A DNA stretch of 48,843 nucleotides, taken from positions 1 to 48,843 of the forward strand of contig CALVNM010000006.1 in NCBI GenBank assembly GCA_944349735.1, written 5' to 3'. Below the pieces are notes generated by a model. That model did not search any database, was not told the DNA's origin, and saw only the letters and a list, made by a program, of their open reading frames with translations. Origin of the DNA: an uncultured Clostridia bacterium. GTDB taxonomy: Bacteria > Bacillota > Clostridia > Christensenellales > DTU072. This document shows, in pieces, positions 1 to 9,900 of the stretch. Positions within the stretch are counted from its first letter, which is position 1; each line of letters starts with the position of its first letter. Both the position numbers and the translations under genes were made by a program.

Positions 1-503
1 ACCTCCGCACCGAGTTGCAGTCCCTGAGAGCGGGTCGCGCCAATCCGCATATTCTCGACAAAGTGACCGTGCCTTACTACGGCGTGGATACGCCCATAAA
101 TCAAATGGCTAACATAACCGTTCCCGAGGCGAGAATGCTCGTTATCAACGTGTGGGATCAGAGCGCGCTTAAAGCCGTCGAGAAAGCCATAATAGCCGCC
201 AACGTCGGTATTTTCCCCACCAACGACGGCAAAGTATTGAGAATGGTATTCCCTGAGCTTACCGAGGAGCGCAGAAGAGCGCTCGTCAAAGAGGTCAAGG
301 TCGCCGGCGAAAACGCAAAAGTCGCGGTACGTAATATAAGGAGAGATGCCATAGATCTTCTTCGCGGTTATAAGAAAGATTCCGTCGTTACCGAGGACGA
401 TCTTTTCGCTCTAGAGAAAGACGTCGACAAAGCCGTTAACGCCGCAATTTCCGAGATAGACAAGGTCTGCTCCGACAAAGAGACCGAGATCATGGCGGTA
501 TAA
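1..503 (+). CDS. frr: Ribosome recycling factor (5' partial)
   Basis: Ribosome recycling factor, which with EF-G splits post-termination 70S ribosomes in the cytoplasm. The reading frame is already open at the left edge (frame beginning at base 3), so the N-terminus, about 15-20 residues of a protein usually near 185, lies outside the window. The visible start matches the family signature: LQSLRAGRANPHILDKV, followed by the YYG...PINQMANITVPEARML block and an Arg/Lys-rich helical C-terminus ending in a long amphipathic helix. An internal TTG at base 15 is not the true start. uppS begins 9 bases after the stop, so frr is probably co-transcribed with the lipid genes, as in many Firmicutes (pyrH-frr-uppS-cdsA). 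Identification is confident; completeness cannot be judged. Confidence 0.95.
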   Translation, partial: LRTELQSLRAGRANPHILDKVTVPYYGVDTPINQMANITVPEARMLVINVWDQSALKAVEKAIIAANVGIFPTNDGKVLRMVFPELTEERRRALVKEVKVAGENAKVAVRNIRRDAIDLLRGYKKDSVVTEDDLFALEKDVDKAVNAAISEIDKVCSDKETEIMAV

Positions 504-512
504 CGGGGAGAA

Positions 513-1205
513 ATGGATCATCTTGCCGTAATTCCTGACGGCGGGGGCAGATGGGCTGAAGCGCGCAATTTACCGCACGTAAACGGTTATTTGTACGGTA
601 TGCGCGCCGTAAGCGACATTATAGACGCCGCCGACGAACTGAAAATCGGTTGCATATCGTTCTATGTTTCCAGTATGGAAAACTATAAGCGCGGGGACAG
701 TCTGATTCTCGCGCTCTCGTCCGTTTATGTGGATTATATAGTAAAAACGCTCCTTCCTGTGTGCCTTGCGCGCAACTACAAGCTCTTCTTCGTGGGGGAC
801 TATGCGCGCCTCACGCCCGAACTCATGAGTTGTATTTCGCGCGCCAACGCCGCCACGATCAACAATACGGGCATGACGATCGCTTTCGTATTCGCTTACA
901 ACGGTATGGAAGAGGTTACCAAAGCGTTCAATTACGTTTTCAAACAAAAACTTATCAACGCTAACTACACCGAGGCTACCATAGCCGAGGTGGAGACATA
1001 CATGTATTCCGCGACTCTGCCTCCGGTAGACGCCGTGTTACGCTACGGTAATTGCAGAAGGCTCAGCGGCTTTTTGCCGTTCAGATGCACGTATGCGGAG
1101 CTTTTTTTCAGCGAAAAGCTCTTCCCCGACGCGGATAAAGGGGATATTTACGATCTGGTCAAGGAATACAAAAAAATCAAACGTAAATTCGGAGATCTCA
1201 AATGA
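513..1205 (+). CDS. uppS: Isoprenyl transferase, UppS family, divergent active site
   Basis: Cis-prenyltransferase expected to build undecaprenyl diphosphate, the lipid carrier for wall synthesis, from FPP and IPP at the membrane surface. The 230-residue length and gene position (frr-uppS-cdsA-dxr) are canonical. The catalytic Asp is present (D9, in PDGGGRW), as are E56/N57/R60 in SSMENYKR, R177, R183, S185 and E196 (TYAELFF). Several residues that are nearly invariant in the family differ. The DGNGRWA Asn is Gly11, the GH motif reads GY (Tyr26), and the RxGxExR Glu is Cys181. The start ATG at 513 leaves a very short N-terminus before the first motif. The stop overlaps the cdsA start by 4 bases. 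It could be a clade variant with normal function, or have altered chain length or activity. Confidence 0.85.
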   Translation: MDHLAVIPDGGGRWAEARNLPHVNGYLYGMRAVSDIIDAADELKIGCISFYVSSMENYKRGDSLILALSSVYVDYIVKTLLPVCLARNYKLFFVGDYARLTPELMSCISRANAATINNTGMTIAFVFAYNGMEEVTKAFNYVFKQKLINANYTEATIAEVETYMYSATLPPVDAVLRYGNCRRLSGFLPFRCTYAELFFSEKLFPDADKGDIYDLVKEYKKIKRKFGDLK

Positions 1206-2059
1206 AAGTTCTGAAACGTACGGTTACGGGGATAATACTCCTCGCTGTTCTGCTCGGATTCATATTCCTCACCGGTTTGTGGGGAGGCAAAGGGCAACCG
1301 TTTTTCGACGCGTTGCTGATAGTCGTGCTCGCCGTAGCCGCATACGAGATGATAGTTGCCGTCAAGGCGAAAGGCTATCGGGTGATGCTCGCGCCCGTAT
1401 GTCTTGCGGTCGTAGCCGCGTATCCCGTGACGGTATTCCTCGGGTACCTCGGATTCGCAATACTCATCGGAGCATGCCTTATTCTGGGCTTCTGTATCTT
1501 CATATTCGACAGACGTGTCGCCCTCAGAGACATGCTCATGACTTCGCTCGTAATACTTTATCCGATCGCTCCGATCATACTCGCCATGCAGCTTACCGCC
1601 GCTTACGGCATGATACCGCTCCTTATAGCGGCGGCTTCCGCGATGCTTTCCGACGCGATAGCTTATTATGCGGGAAGCGCTATCGGCGGTCCCAAAATAT
1701 TCCCGACCATAAGTCCGAAAAAAACTTATGCCGGGTCGATAATAGGGCTTATCGGCGGCGCGGCGGGGGCGATGATCGTTTACGCCATGTTCGAGCTTGC
1801 TCCGCTTCCCGTTAATGCGGTAGTCAAATTCAGTGCGGTTTTCCCCGATACGTATATTCTTTTCTACTGTCTTACGGGAACGGCTATCGCCGTAGTCGCG
1901 GAAATTGGAGATCTGTTCGCGTCGCGTATCAAGAGAGAATTGGAGATCAAAGACTTCTCCCGCCTTCTCGGGAGCCACGGCGGACTTCTGGACAGGCTCG
2001 ACTCCATAATATTCGCTGTAGTGTTCATGACTGCGGTCATGGCGTTCGTTCCGGTATGA
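1202..2059 (+). CDS. cdsA: Phosphatidate cytidylyltransferase
   Basis: CDP-diacylglycerol synthase, an integral membrane enzyme that converts phosphatidate and CTP to CDP-diacylglycerol for phospholipid synthesis. The 285-residue sequence is strongly hydrophobic with about seven or eight membrane segments. It carries the CdsA signature near the C-terminus: SRIKRELEIKD, then GSHGGLLDRLD, with the conserved Lys-Arg, Lys-Asp and Asp-Arg-x-Asp. The ATG at 1202 overlaps the uppS stop as ATGA, and the dxr start overlaps the 3' end in the same way, indicating translational coupling. Length is typical and nothing unusual was seen. Confidence 0.96.
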   Translation: MKVLKRTVTGIILLAVLLGFIFLTGLWGGKGQPFFDALLIVVLAVAAYEMIVAVKAKGYRVMLAPVCLAVVAAYPVTVFLGYLGFAILIGACLILGFCIFIFDRRVALRDMLMTSLVILYPIAPIILAMQLTAAYGMIPLLIAAASAMLSDAIAYYAGSAIGGPKIFPTISPKKTYAGSIIGLIGGAAGAMIVYAMFELAPLPVNAVVKFSAVFPDTYILFYCLTGTAIAVVAEIGDLFASRIKRELEIKDFSRLLGSHGGLLDRLDSIIFAVVFMTAVMAFVPV

Positions 2060-3222
2060 GCTGCGGACGTAAACGCGTAGCGATACTCGGCGCGAGCGGC
2101 TCGATAGGCGGTAGCGTTCTCGATGTGTTGAGTCGCTACGGGGAGGAACTCGGACTCGAGATCGCCGTTCTTTCCGCTCGGAGCAACGGCAGGACGTTAT
2201 ACGAGAAATTCGCGGATAAAAACGTTACCGTCGTCTCCGACGATATTTTCGGAGCGCACGGAAAAGCCGTACACGTCAGAGGGACCGAGATATTGGCGCG
2301 CCCGGAATTCTACGAAGACATAGACTTGGTAGTCAACGGTATCGGCGGACTCGGAGGGGTAATGCCTTCGTTTGCGGCAATCGAAGCCGGCGCGGCTCTC
2401 GTAACCGCCAATAAAGAGAGCATCGTTTCCGCAGGCAAGATGCTCACAGAGCGTGCGGCTATGAAAGGGGTTCCGATTATTCCCGTCGATTCCGAGCATT
2501 CTGCGGTGTTCCAATGCTTGCTCGGAGAGCGTAAGGGGTCCGTGGCGAAAATAATCCTGACGGCCTCGGGCGGAGCGTTCCGAGACAAATCCGCAGCCGA
2601 GATTTCCGGAGCCAAAGCCGCAGAAGCATTGAAGCACCCGAATTGGAAAATGGGAGTCAAAGTAACCGTAGATTCCGCAACGCTCATGAATAAAGGACTC
2701 GAAGTGATAGAAGCGCAACGCCTTTTCGGCGTTTCCGACGTGGATGTGGTTATCCACAGGGAGTCGGTGATCCACGCGCTCGTGCAATTCAAGGACGGGA
2801 CTTCCAAATTATGTATGTCTCCTCCGGATATGCGCATACCTATCCAGTACGCATTGACCGCTCCCGAACGAAAAGAGGTAAGCATTTCCGGTACGGATGC
2901 CGTACCCAAGGGATTCGAGGCGCTCTCCGGTCTGACGTTTACGGAACCCGATTTAGAAAGGTTTCCTTGTCTCGGGATAGCGCTCGAGGTCTCACGCAGG
3001 GATTCCGAATACGACGGCGCGGTGCTGTGCGCCGCGGACGAAGCCGCAGTTTCGCTCTATTTATGCGGAGCAACCGGCTTTTACGGTATAAACGAAGTCG
3101 TATCGGACGCTCTTGAGCGCTTCTCGGGAGGTAAACTTTCCGCTCCCGACGAAATAGAGAGTATCGAACGCGAAGTCGGGGAATATATTTTAGAGAAATA
3201 CGGAGGGATCGGATGCTCTTAG
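2056..3222 (+). CDS. dxr: 1-deoxy-D-xylulose 5-phosphate reductoisomerase
   Basis: Second enzyme of the MEP isoprenoid pathway. It converts DXP to MEP using NADPH and a divalent metal. The 388-residue protein begins with a Rossmann motif (ILGASGSIGGSVLDVL). The metal and substrate region follows (PVDSEHSAVFQCL, with D/E/H ligands), then ASGGAFRDKS and HPNWKMGVKVTVDSATLMNKGLE, all family hallmarks. ispG of the same pathway lies two genes downstream and uppS uses the pathway product, so the cluster connects isoprenoid supply with carrier-lipid synthesis. The start overlaps the cdsA stop by 4 bases, and the last 10 bases overlap rseP. Confidence 0.97.
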   Translation: MSCGRKRVAILGASGSIGGSVLDVLSRYGEELGLEIAVLSARSNGRTLYEKFADKNVTVVSDDIFGAHGKAVHVRGTEILARPEFYEDIDLVVNGIGGLGGVMPSFAAIEAGAALVTANKESIVSAGKMLTERAAMKGVPIIPVDSEHSAVFQCLLGERKGSVAKIILTASGGAFRDKSAAEISGAKAAEALKHPNWKMGVKVTVDSATLMNKGLEVIEAQRLFGVSDVDVVIHRESVIHALVQFKDGTSKLCMSPPDMRIPIQYALTAPERKEVSISGTDAVPKGFEALSGLTFTEPDLERFPCLGIALEVSRRDSEYDGAVLCAADEAAVSLYLCGATGFYGINEVVSDALERFSGGKLSAPDEIESIEREVGEYILEKYGGIGCS

Positions 3223-4325
3223 CCGCCTCATTTGAACAGGTGATGACCACGATAGGTTACGTTCTGCTCGCATTATGCGCCCTGATGTTCATGGTTGTCA
3301 TACACGAGCTCGGACATTACCTCGCCGGCAAACTCCTCGGCTTCAAAATCAACGAATTCGGCATAGGTTTCGGTCCCGCTATTTTCAAGCGTACCAATAA
3401 GAAAACGGGGGAAGTGTTTTCAATAAGACCGATACCGCTCGGCGGCTTCTGTTCGTTCGAGGGCGAGGATGACGCAGAGAACGAGAATCCGCAGGCATTT
3501 GAGAAGCAGCCGCCGTGGAAAAGGCTTATAGTGCTTTTTTCGGGCGCGTTTTTCAATCTTGTTTCGGGCTGGATAATCATTGTGATTTTCTTCTCGGCTT
3601 ACGGACAGGTGCTTCCGCAGGTGGTAAACCTCTACGCAGATTCGCCCAATGCGTCCGTTTTAGAGGAAGGGGACGTTTTCCTCAAGGTAAACGGCAAACA
3701 GATGAACGTGCTGATGCCTGAGGACGCGACCAATATGTTCTCCGAAGCGGGAGATACCGCTGAGATCGTGGTACTGAGAGACGGCAAGCGAGTCAAACTT
3801 ACCGTTACCAAAGGCACTTGCATTGCGGGAACTTACGACGAGAACGGGAATTTCACACCGACAATAAACGAGGAAACGGGCGAACCCGAAACATATTACG
3901 GATTCGGCTTCACTTCCGTATCGTACGCTGTCAAACTTCCGTTCTTCCTCGCGCTCGGACGGTCGTTCTCGTTCATGTTTTTCCTGGTCTACAAGATACT
4001 CGCGATATTGGGTAGTCTTATAACGGGACAGATCGCCATGAATACAGTAGGCGGTCCGGTGACTACGATAACCGTCATGACGCAGGCGGCAAGCAGCGGC
4101 TTTGCGACTTTTTCCTATGTGATATGCCTTATTTCCGCAAACCTCGCCGTAATGAACCTTTTACCGCTACCGGCTCTCGACGGCTCGAGAATGGTGTTCT
4201 GTCTGATCGAATGGATATTCAAAAAGCCGATCAACAAGAAGGTGGAAGCGATGATCCACACCGTAGGTTTCGTATTGATATTCGCGTTTGCCATATTCGC
4301 GGACATATTCCAGTTCTTTACCTGA
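3213..4325 (+). CDS. rseP: RseP/RasP-type site-2 intramembrane metalloprotease
   Basis: Zinc metalloprotease that cleaves anti-sigma factors and signal-peptide remnants within the membrane. The HExxH zinc motif is in the first membrane helix (MVVIHELGHYLAGK, about residues 28-41). The third ligand motif is NLLPLPALDG near residue 320. A single PDZ-like region lies between about residues 125 and 210, and there are four membrane segments in all. The length of 370 residues is typical of Gram-positive members with one PDZ domain. The ATG at 3213 overlaps dxr by 10 bases. Position between dxr and ispG is the standard Firmicutes order. Confidence 0.94.
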   Translation: MLLAASFEQVMTTIGYVLLALCALMFMVVIHELGHYLAGKLLGFKINEFGIGFGPAIFKRTNKKTGEVFSIRPIPLGGFCSFEGEDDAENENPQAFEKQPPWKRLIVLFSGAFFNLVSGWIIIVIFFSAYGQVLPQVVNLYADSPNASVLEEGDVFLKVNGKQMNVLMPEDATNMFSEAGDTAEIVVLRDGKRVKLTVTKGTCIAGTYDENGNFTPTINEETGEPETYYGFGFTSVSYAVKLPFFLALGRSFSFMFFLVYKILAILGSLITGQIAMNTVGGPVTTITVMTQAASSGFATFSYVICLISANLAVMNLLPLPALDGSRMVFCLIEWIFKKPINKKVEAMIHTVGFVLIFAFAIFADIFQFFT

Positions 4326-4340
4326 CGCGAGGCTGTGCAG

Positions 4341-5360
4341 ATGACAAAGAAGATCAGAGTAAAAGACATGTATATCGGAGGCGACGCACCGGTAAGCGTA
4401 CAGTCGATGACCAATACGCCAACGAGAGATTTCGAAGCTACATTGAAGCAGGTCGAAGCTCTCGCCGAGGCGGGAGCTGACCTCGTTAGAGTGTCCGTGC
4501 CAGATTTCGAGAGCGCGGATACGCTCGGTAAACTCGTAAAAAGCGTTTCCGTTCCGATAATAGCGGACATACATTACGATTATAAACTCGCGCTTGCTGC
4601 GATAGAGGCCGGCGCGCATAAGATAAGAGTCAATCCGTCCAACCTCGGTAAAAAGGGAGTAAAGGAAGTTGCGCGTCTCGCTTCGGAACGCGGGGTTCCC
4701 GTGCGCGTGGGCGTGAACGCCGGCTCGGTCGGCGGCGTGCGGTCGGCAAGAGCGCTTGCGGAACTTGCCCTCGACGGCGCTAAGGTTTTCGAAGACGAAG
4801 GGATGACGGATATAGTGCTTGCCGTCAAATGCTCAGACGTAAGGCGTACGGTCGAGGCGTACCGCGCGTTACGCGCGATGACGGATTATCCGTTACACAT
4901 AGGTCTTACCGAAGCGGGTACCGCTGAGAGCGGTACCGTTAAGTCCGCAGTGGCGATAGGATCGCTTCTTCTGGACGGAATAGGAGATACCGTCAGAGTT
5001 TCTCTCGCGGGAGATCCGGTAAAAGAAGTAGGCGTGGCAATTGCGATATTGAGATCTGTAGGTCTTCGCGGAGGCGCGGAAATAGTCGCTTGCCCCACGT
5101 GTGCCCGCACTGAAATTCCCGTAGAAGAACTTGCTTTGAAAACGGAAAAAGCTTTACGCAACATAGACTTCAATTTAAAAGTGGCGGTTATGGGTTGCGC
5201 CGTCAACGGGATAGGAGAAGGTAGGGACGCCGATCTCGGCGTATGCGGAGGCAGGGATAAATCGCTGTTGTTCATGCGCGGAGAACCTTACAAAACGGTG
5301 GATAATTCCGACATAGAGGCAGAACTCAGGAAGATGATAGAGGTATATCGTGGAAAATAA
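4341..5360 (+). CDS. ispG: 4-hydroxy-3-methylbut-2-en-1-yl diphosphate synthase
   Basis: IspG/GcpE, a [4Fe-4S] enzyme that reductively dehydrates MEcPP to HMBPP in the MEP pathway. The N-terminal TIM barrel begins VQSMTNTPTRD, with DIHYDYKLAL and KIRVNPSNLG. The C-terminal Fe-S domain shows CPTCAR, then VMGCAVNGIGEGRDAD, supplying three Cys and the conserved Glu. Length is 339 residues from the ATG at 4341, which I prefer over a GTG at 4335 because the GCGAGG ribosome site lies 8 bases upstream of the ATG but only 2 from the GTG. The C-terminal 11 bases overlap the PolC-like gene. Confidence 0.96.
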   Translation: MTKKIRVKDMYIGGDAPVSVQSMTNTPTRDFEATLKQVEALAEAGADLVRVSVPDFESADTLGKLVKSVSVPIIADIHYDYKLALAAIEAGAHKIRVNPSNLGKKGVKEVARLASERGVPVRVGVNAGSVGGVRSARALAELALDGAKVFEDEGMTDIVLAVKCSDVRRTVEAYRALRAMTDYPLHIGLTEAGTAESGTVKSAVAIGSLLLDGIGDTVRVSLAGDPVKEVGVAIAILRSVGLRGGAEIVACPTCARTEIPVEELALKTEKALRNIDFNLKVAVMGCAVNGIGEGRDADLGVCGGRDKSLLFMRGEPYKTVDNSDIEAELRKMIEVYRGK

Positions 5361-6885
5361 CTCCTTTTCGTACGTGCTCGATTCCGCTCTCGAAGAAAAC
5401 GAACGCATATTCAAGTTTACCGGAGCGGTACTCAATTCGCGCGAAGAAGTAATCGTGACCTTGTTGGTCGCCGCAGACGACTATGACTCGAAGCTTAACG
5501 ACGCTTTGCGCGCCAAAGTGGAGAAGATCGTACGCGAAGCGGTGCCGGAAGCGTACGACGTACACGTGGTCTATAAGAAAACGGATACCGACGAACGATT
5601 TATCCGCGAGAAGATATTTAATTATTTTTACGACTCCAGTCCCATTATGACGGCGAAGATCAAAGACGCGCCAATGGAGATAGAGACCGGTTTCGGTACC
5701 GTTAAGGTTTCCGTCGGATTGCCTGCCGACGTGTTCAGTTACGCCAAGAGCGGAGAAATAGACAAGGGACTTGCCGAATATCTCGAAACGCAGATAATAG
5801 AACATGTGGAAGTGGAATTGTACAGGACGGAGGGTAATTCCGTCTCTTCGCGTAAGAAGATACGGAAGATCGACAGCGTAAGACCTTCCGTACGTCTTGC
5901 GGACATTACGGTGGTAGTGCCGCTTATAGGAGCGATTGCGAAAAAACCGGCTTACATAACCGACGTAGGCTCCAAGGAAAGCGACAGCGTGACCGTATGC
6001 GGACGTATCGTATCAGTAGAAGAGCGCAAGACCCAGGCCGGCAAGGAATACTTCCGTTTCACTCTCGACGACACGACGGGCAGGATAGATTGTCTGTTTT
6101 TCTCCAGGTTTCCGTCTCAGCTCGAGAGAATACGAACTTATCTTTTACAGGACGTGTGCGCCGTTGCGGAAGGCAACCTTAAAATGGACGAGCGCAGTGC
6201 CAAACACGTCATGTTCATAAGGAAAATTTCCACCTGTACTATCGATTACGCAAGCATCACTACCGACGTAGTATACAAAGAAGTCCCAGACGAATACTAT
6301 ACCGTCGAACCTACTGAATATACGGAGAGCAAACAAGGCAGCCTTTTCGACGAAGACGGCGCAGTGCCTGATTTGCTGCAAGGGAAAGTAGTCGTTTTCG
6401 ATCTGGAGACTACGGGGCTTACGCCCGCGAACTGCAAAATAATCGAGATCGGCGCGGTATTGATGGAAGACGGTATAATGAGATCTGTTTTTTCCACGCT
6501 GATAAATCCGGGAGTACATATTCCCGAAGAAACTTCTGCCGTAAATCATATCTATGACGAGGACGTAGCCAACGCTCCGTCTTTCGAAGACGTAGTAGGC
6601 GATTTCTATAAATTCGTAAGCGGCGCTACTCTCGCCGCGCATAACGCTCCGTTCGACATGAGTTTCATAACTTATCATGCCGAAAAGTATCTTTATAATT
6701 TCGACAATCCCGTGATAGATACGCTTACTCTTGCGCGGAAGGTGCTTAAAAAAGACAGAGGCGTCAATCTAGGCGCTTTGTGCGAACGCTTCGGCATAGA
6801 TCTTACCAACGCGCACCGCGCCGTCAACGACGCAATAGCTACGGCAAAAGTACTTAAAGTTCTCGCAGGACTCGACAAACAGTGA
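5350..6885 (+). CDS. PolC-like DEDDh 3'-5' exonuclease lacking PHP and polymerase domains
   Basis: This occupies the position where Firmicutes carry polC (after ispG) but encodes only 511 residues, against about 1400 for PolC. Residues 1-210 resemble the PolC N-terminal region, and about 213-300 form an OB-fold (SVTVCGRIVSVEERKTQAG) with a PolC-like order. Residues 345-510 are an epsilon-type exonuclease with D351/E353 (VVFDLETTGL), D436 (AHNAPFD) and H489/D494 (AHRAVNDA), so a complete DEDDh set. The PHP, palm, fingers and C-terminal DNA-binding domains are absent; the frame ends cleanly and the next gene is unrelated. GTG start at 5350 overlaps ispG. Probable role is DNA or RNA 3' trimming or proofreading in trans. 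Either polC was reduced here, or this is an exonuclease paralogue with the true replicase elsewhere. Confidence 0.82.
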   Translation: MENNSFSYVLDSALEENERIFKFTGAVLNSREEVIVTLLVAADDYDSKLNDALRAKVEKIVREAVPEAYDVHVVYKKTDTDERFIREKIFNYFYDSSPIMTAKIKDAPMEIETGFGTVKVSVGLPADVFSYAKSGEIDKGLAEYLETQIIEHVEVELYRTEGNSVSSRKKIRKIDSVRPSVRLADITVVVPLIGAIAKKPAYITDVGSKESDSVTVCGRIVSVEERKTQAGKEYFRFTLDDTTGRIDCLFFSRFPSQLERIRTYLLQDVCAVAEGNLKMDERSAKHVMFIRKISTCTIDYASITTDVVYKEVPDEYYTVEPTEYTESKQGSLFDEDGAVPDLLQGKVVVFDLETTGLTPANCKIIEIGAVLMEDGIMRSVFSTLINPGVHIPEETSAVNHIYDEDVANAPSFEDVVGDFYKFVSGATLAAHNAPFDMSFITYHAEKYLYNFDNPVIDTLTLARKVLKKDRGVNLGALCERFGIDLTNAHRAVNDAIATAKVLKVLAGLDKQ

Positions 6886-6924
6886 ATTTAATGTGAAAGT
6901 TAACTTTGCGTTATGGGGACGTCA

Positions 6925-6953
6925 TTGACAAATACGCGCGCGGAGTATAGACT
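6925..6953 (+). promoter_or_regulatory. Sigma-A-type promoter of the surface lipoprotein gene
   Basis: A consensus -35 box TTGACA (6925-6930), 17-base spacer and -10 box TAGACT (6948-6953) precede the ATG at 6966. The predicted transcript start near 6960 leaves only about 6 untranslated bases, and no Shine-Dalgarno sequence is visible. The -35 is perfect; the -10 matches 4 of 6 positions. Confidence 0.55.
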
Positions 6954-6965
6954 TGTATTAACGAT

Positions 6966-9900
6966 ATGAAGCGAAAGATCCTTTTAACGCTGTTTGCCGT
7001 TGCCACGGTATGTCTGCTTGTGCTGACGGTCGCTGCGTGTCGCAGTAACGACACACAGGGTACCACGTGCATCATATCTTTCAACACCAACGGCGGCAGT
7101 GAAGTAAAAAGCATCATTCTTAAAACGGGCGACCCAATAGTTCTCCCGGATCCGCCTACGCGAGACGGATACGTTTTTTTAGGTTGGTTCAATGATCCTG
7201 AATGTAAGCGACCGGTAAATGCCGCCATTTTCAAAGCTAACGGCAACATGACGATATTTGCAGGCTGGGAGAGCGTAGAGACCTATCCCCACGCCATTAC
7301 CGTGGAAGAATATCCCGAAGGCATCGTCAAACTTGTGACGCCCGAAGACGGCAGGGCGAGCATGGGAACGGAAGTGGTGATCTCGATCGTTCCCGGAAGC
7401 GCTTACGAGGCGGCTCCCGGAGGCGTTGTGGCGGAAGGAAATACGGTTTCCGTAGTGCTTACTCAGACTTCGGATACGCGATTCGTCTTTACCATGCCCG
7501 CCGAACCCGTGACGATCAAGGTCACGTTTGCTTTGAGATCTCACGATATTACCGTTTATCCGTTTACGGAGAACGGAACGGTCGCGTTGAGCGCCTATTC
7601 CGCAAGGCAGGGAGATATAATCACCGCGCGGCCGTTACCGGATTACGGTTACAGGCTAACGGAGCTTTATATGTATTCGGCAGAAGAAGGTTCGCGCAAA
7701 ACGATCACCAATAACTTTTTCGTAATGCCGGCGGGCAACGTCATCATAGGCGCGACTTTTGAACCGATTGACTACGAAGTATATTACGATATTGAATGCG
7801 TATGCCGCGGTAACGGTGTTTTGCGCACGGAATTCGACAGACAGGCGGCGGGATTATTCGTTAAATACGAGGTAATACCGGAACCGGGAAACAGACTGGT
7901 AAGTCTTATGTCGGACGGCGCCGTACTTGACGACGGCGGATTCATAATGCCTGCAGAAGACGTCGTGCTGACCGCAGTTTTTGCGGAAACGGACGATGAC
8001 GATCTACTGTATCCTTTGACGCTTACGGCATCCGACGGAGTGGTTGCGACGTCCGACGGAAGGACGGAATTCGCGGCAGGCGAAGCCGTAACGCTTATCC
8101 TCAATCCGTTGACAGGATACGAGATAGGCGGAGTCACAGTTAACGGTTCGTACATCGAGGGCGATACCTTCCTTATGCCTAACGAGCAAACCGTGGTAGT
8201 CGCTGAATTTGTAAAGAGGGGCTATTCGGTGGAGTTTGCCAGCGACAACATGAATTTTACCGGAAGCGTATCCGCCGTTTACGCGTACGAAGGCGACCTG
8301 ATCGTATTCGACGTACAGCCGCTGAGAAATTATTTCGTAACGTCCGTTTCGCTTAAGATCATCGGCGAGGACGAGAACCCCGTCGAAACCGTGCCCTTGA
8401 CCGATGATTATTTCATTATGCCGGCAGCCGACGTTATTATCGAAGTCGTTGCGACTGCCATCAACAACAAGCCTGTATTTAGCGTGACCGCCGAGGTGTG
8501 CGAAAACGGACAGCTTTCCTTCTCGCTCGACAAAGCCCGTTACGGAGATACCGTTACCGTAACGGCGACTCCCGAAGAGGGCTACAGACTTAAAGCCGGC
8601 AGTATCTCTTTAAGCTATTATTCTCAGGGCAATCATGTGACGGTATCCACAGGTTCGGCTTTCCGTATGCCCGATTCCGACGTCACCGTACGAGCGCAAT
8701 TCGAGAGAGTGTACAGAGTATCGTCGATAGACGAATATAATATATCCGTATTCCCATCCGTTACCGAGATGGCGGTGGGTGAAGAAGTTATGTTCACCGC
8801 CAATACGCGCGGAGATTATATATACGGAACCATTGTATTGACTGTCTCCACCGCCTCGGGTTATACCGCGCCTCTGGACGGATCGGGAGTGTTCTTAATG
8901 ACCGCAGAAAATGCCGGCGACGTTTACATATCCTACGACGAGAGTGCCTATTCTAAAGTGGATGCGTCGGTAAGCAAATCTTTCGACATAACCGTCAAAT
9001 CGGTGAACGGCGGTTATATCGAGATACCTAAGACCTACGGAGTTGCGTACGGCACTGTCGTCCCGATCAAGGTCGTGCCTTCCGAAGGTTACGCGCTCAA
9101 AAGTATCGTTCTTACGACAAGAGATCTCAGCTATACTGTAGGGGACGCGTTCACAATGCCTATGGCGAATGTTACGCTTACGGCGGAATTCGAGGAAAAG
9201 ACAGCTGCGGAATTTACACTTCAGGCTATATACGAACGCAACCGCGATTCATTCAGAGCGGCGGGCATATTCATGAAATATTACCGCGAAAGTTACCAGA
9301 TAAGAGAGCTTTTCGGGCAGTCGAAAGTAAATCCTATATTGAGTTACGTAGACGGAGTAATAACGGCGACGTCGGAATACGGACACGATTTTTACGTTAT
9401 CGAAGTCAAATCTTTGGTCAAACTTACCGCTATTTCTCAACGTGCCGTTGACAGAATACGCGCGGATTATTCGGATAATGACCGCGTAGACGTGCTGATA
9501 GATTATAATTTCATAATCGTATCGGTCAACGGAGACGCTGAGGAAGATAAACAGATGTTGCTTAACGGCATTAAGCGGATAGACAACTGCATACTTTACG
9601 CACGCAAGGACGGCTCGTACGGACTTTACGCTTATTTCGGTACGTCGGCGTACGTTAATATAATGCCCGTGTATTCAGGCAGAGCGATCTCTTACATCGC
9701 TCCGTATGCGTTTGCCGTACGCGGCGCGGGAATAGAAGGAATATCTTTGGGTAACGCGACTATCCTTGACGATTTCGCTCTGAGCGGACTTAAGAACATA
9801 AGATACGTATATCTGGGTAACGCGAGCTACGTGGGAGAAGGAGCGTTCGCGGGCTGTTACGCTCTTGAACACATAAGCGTCAGCGCCAATAATTCGGCAT

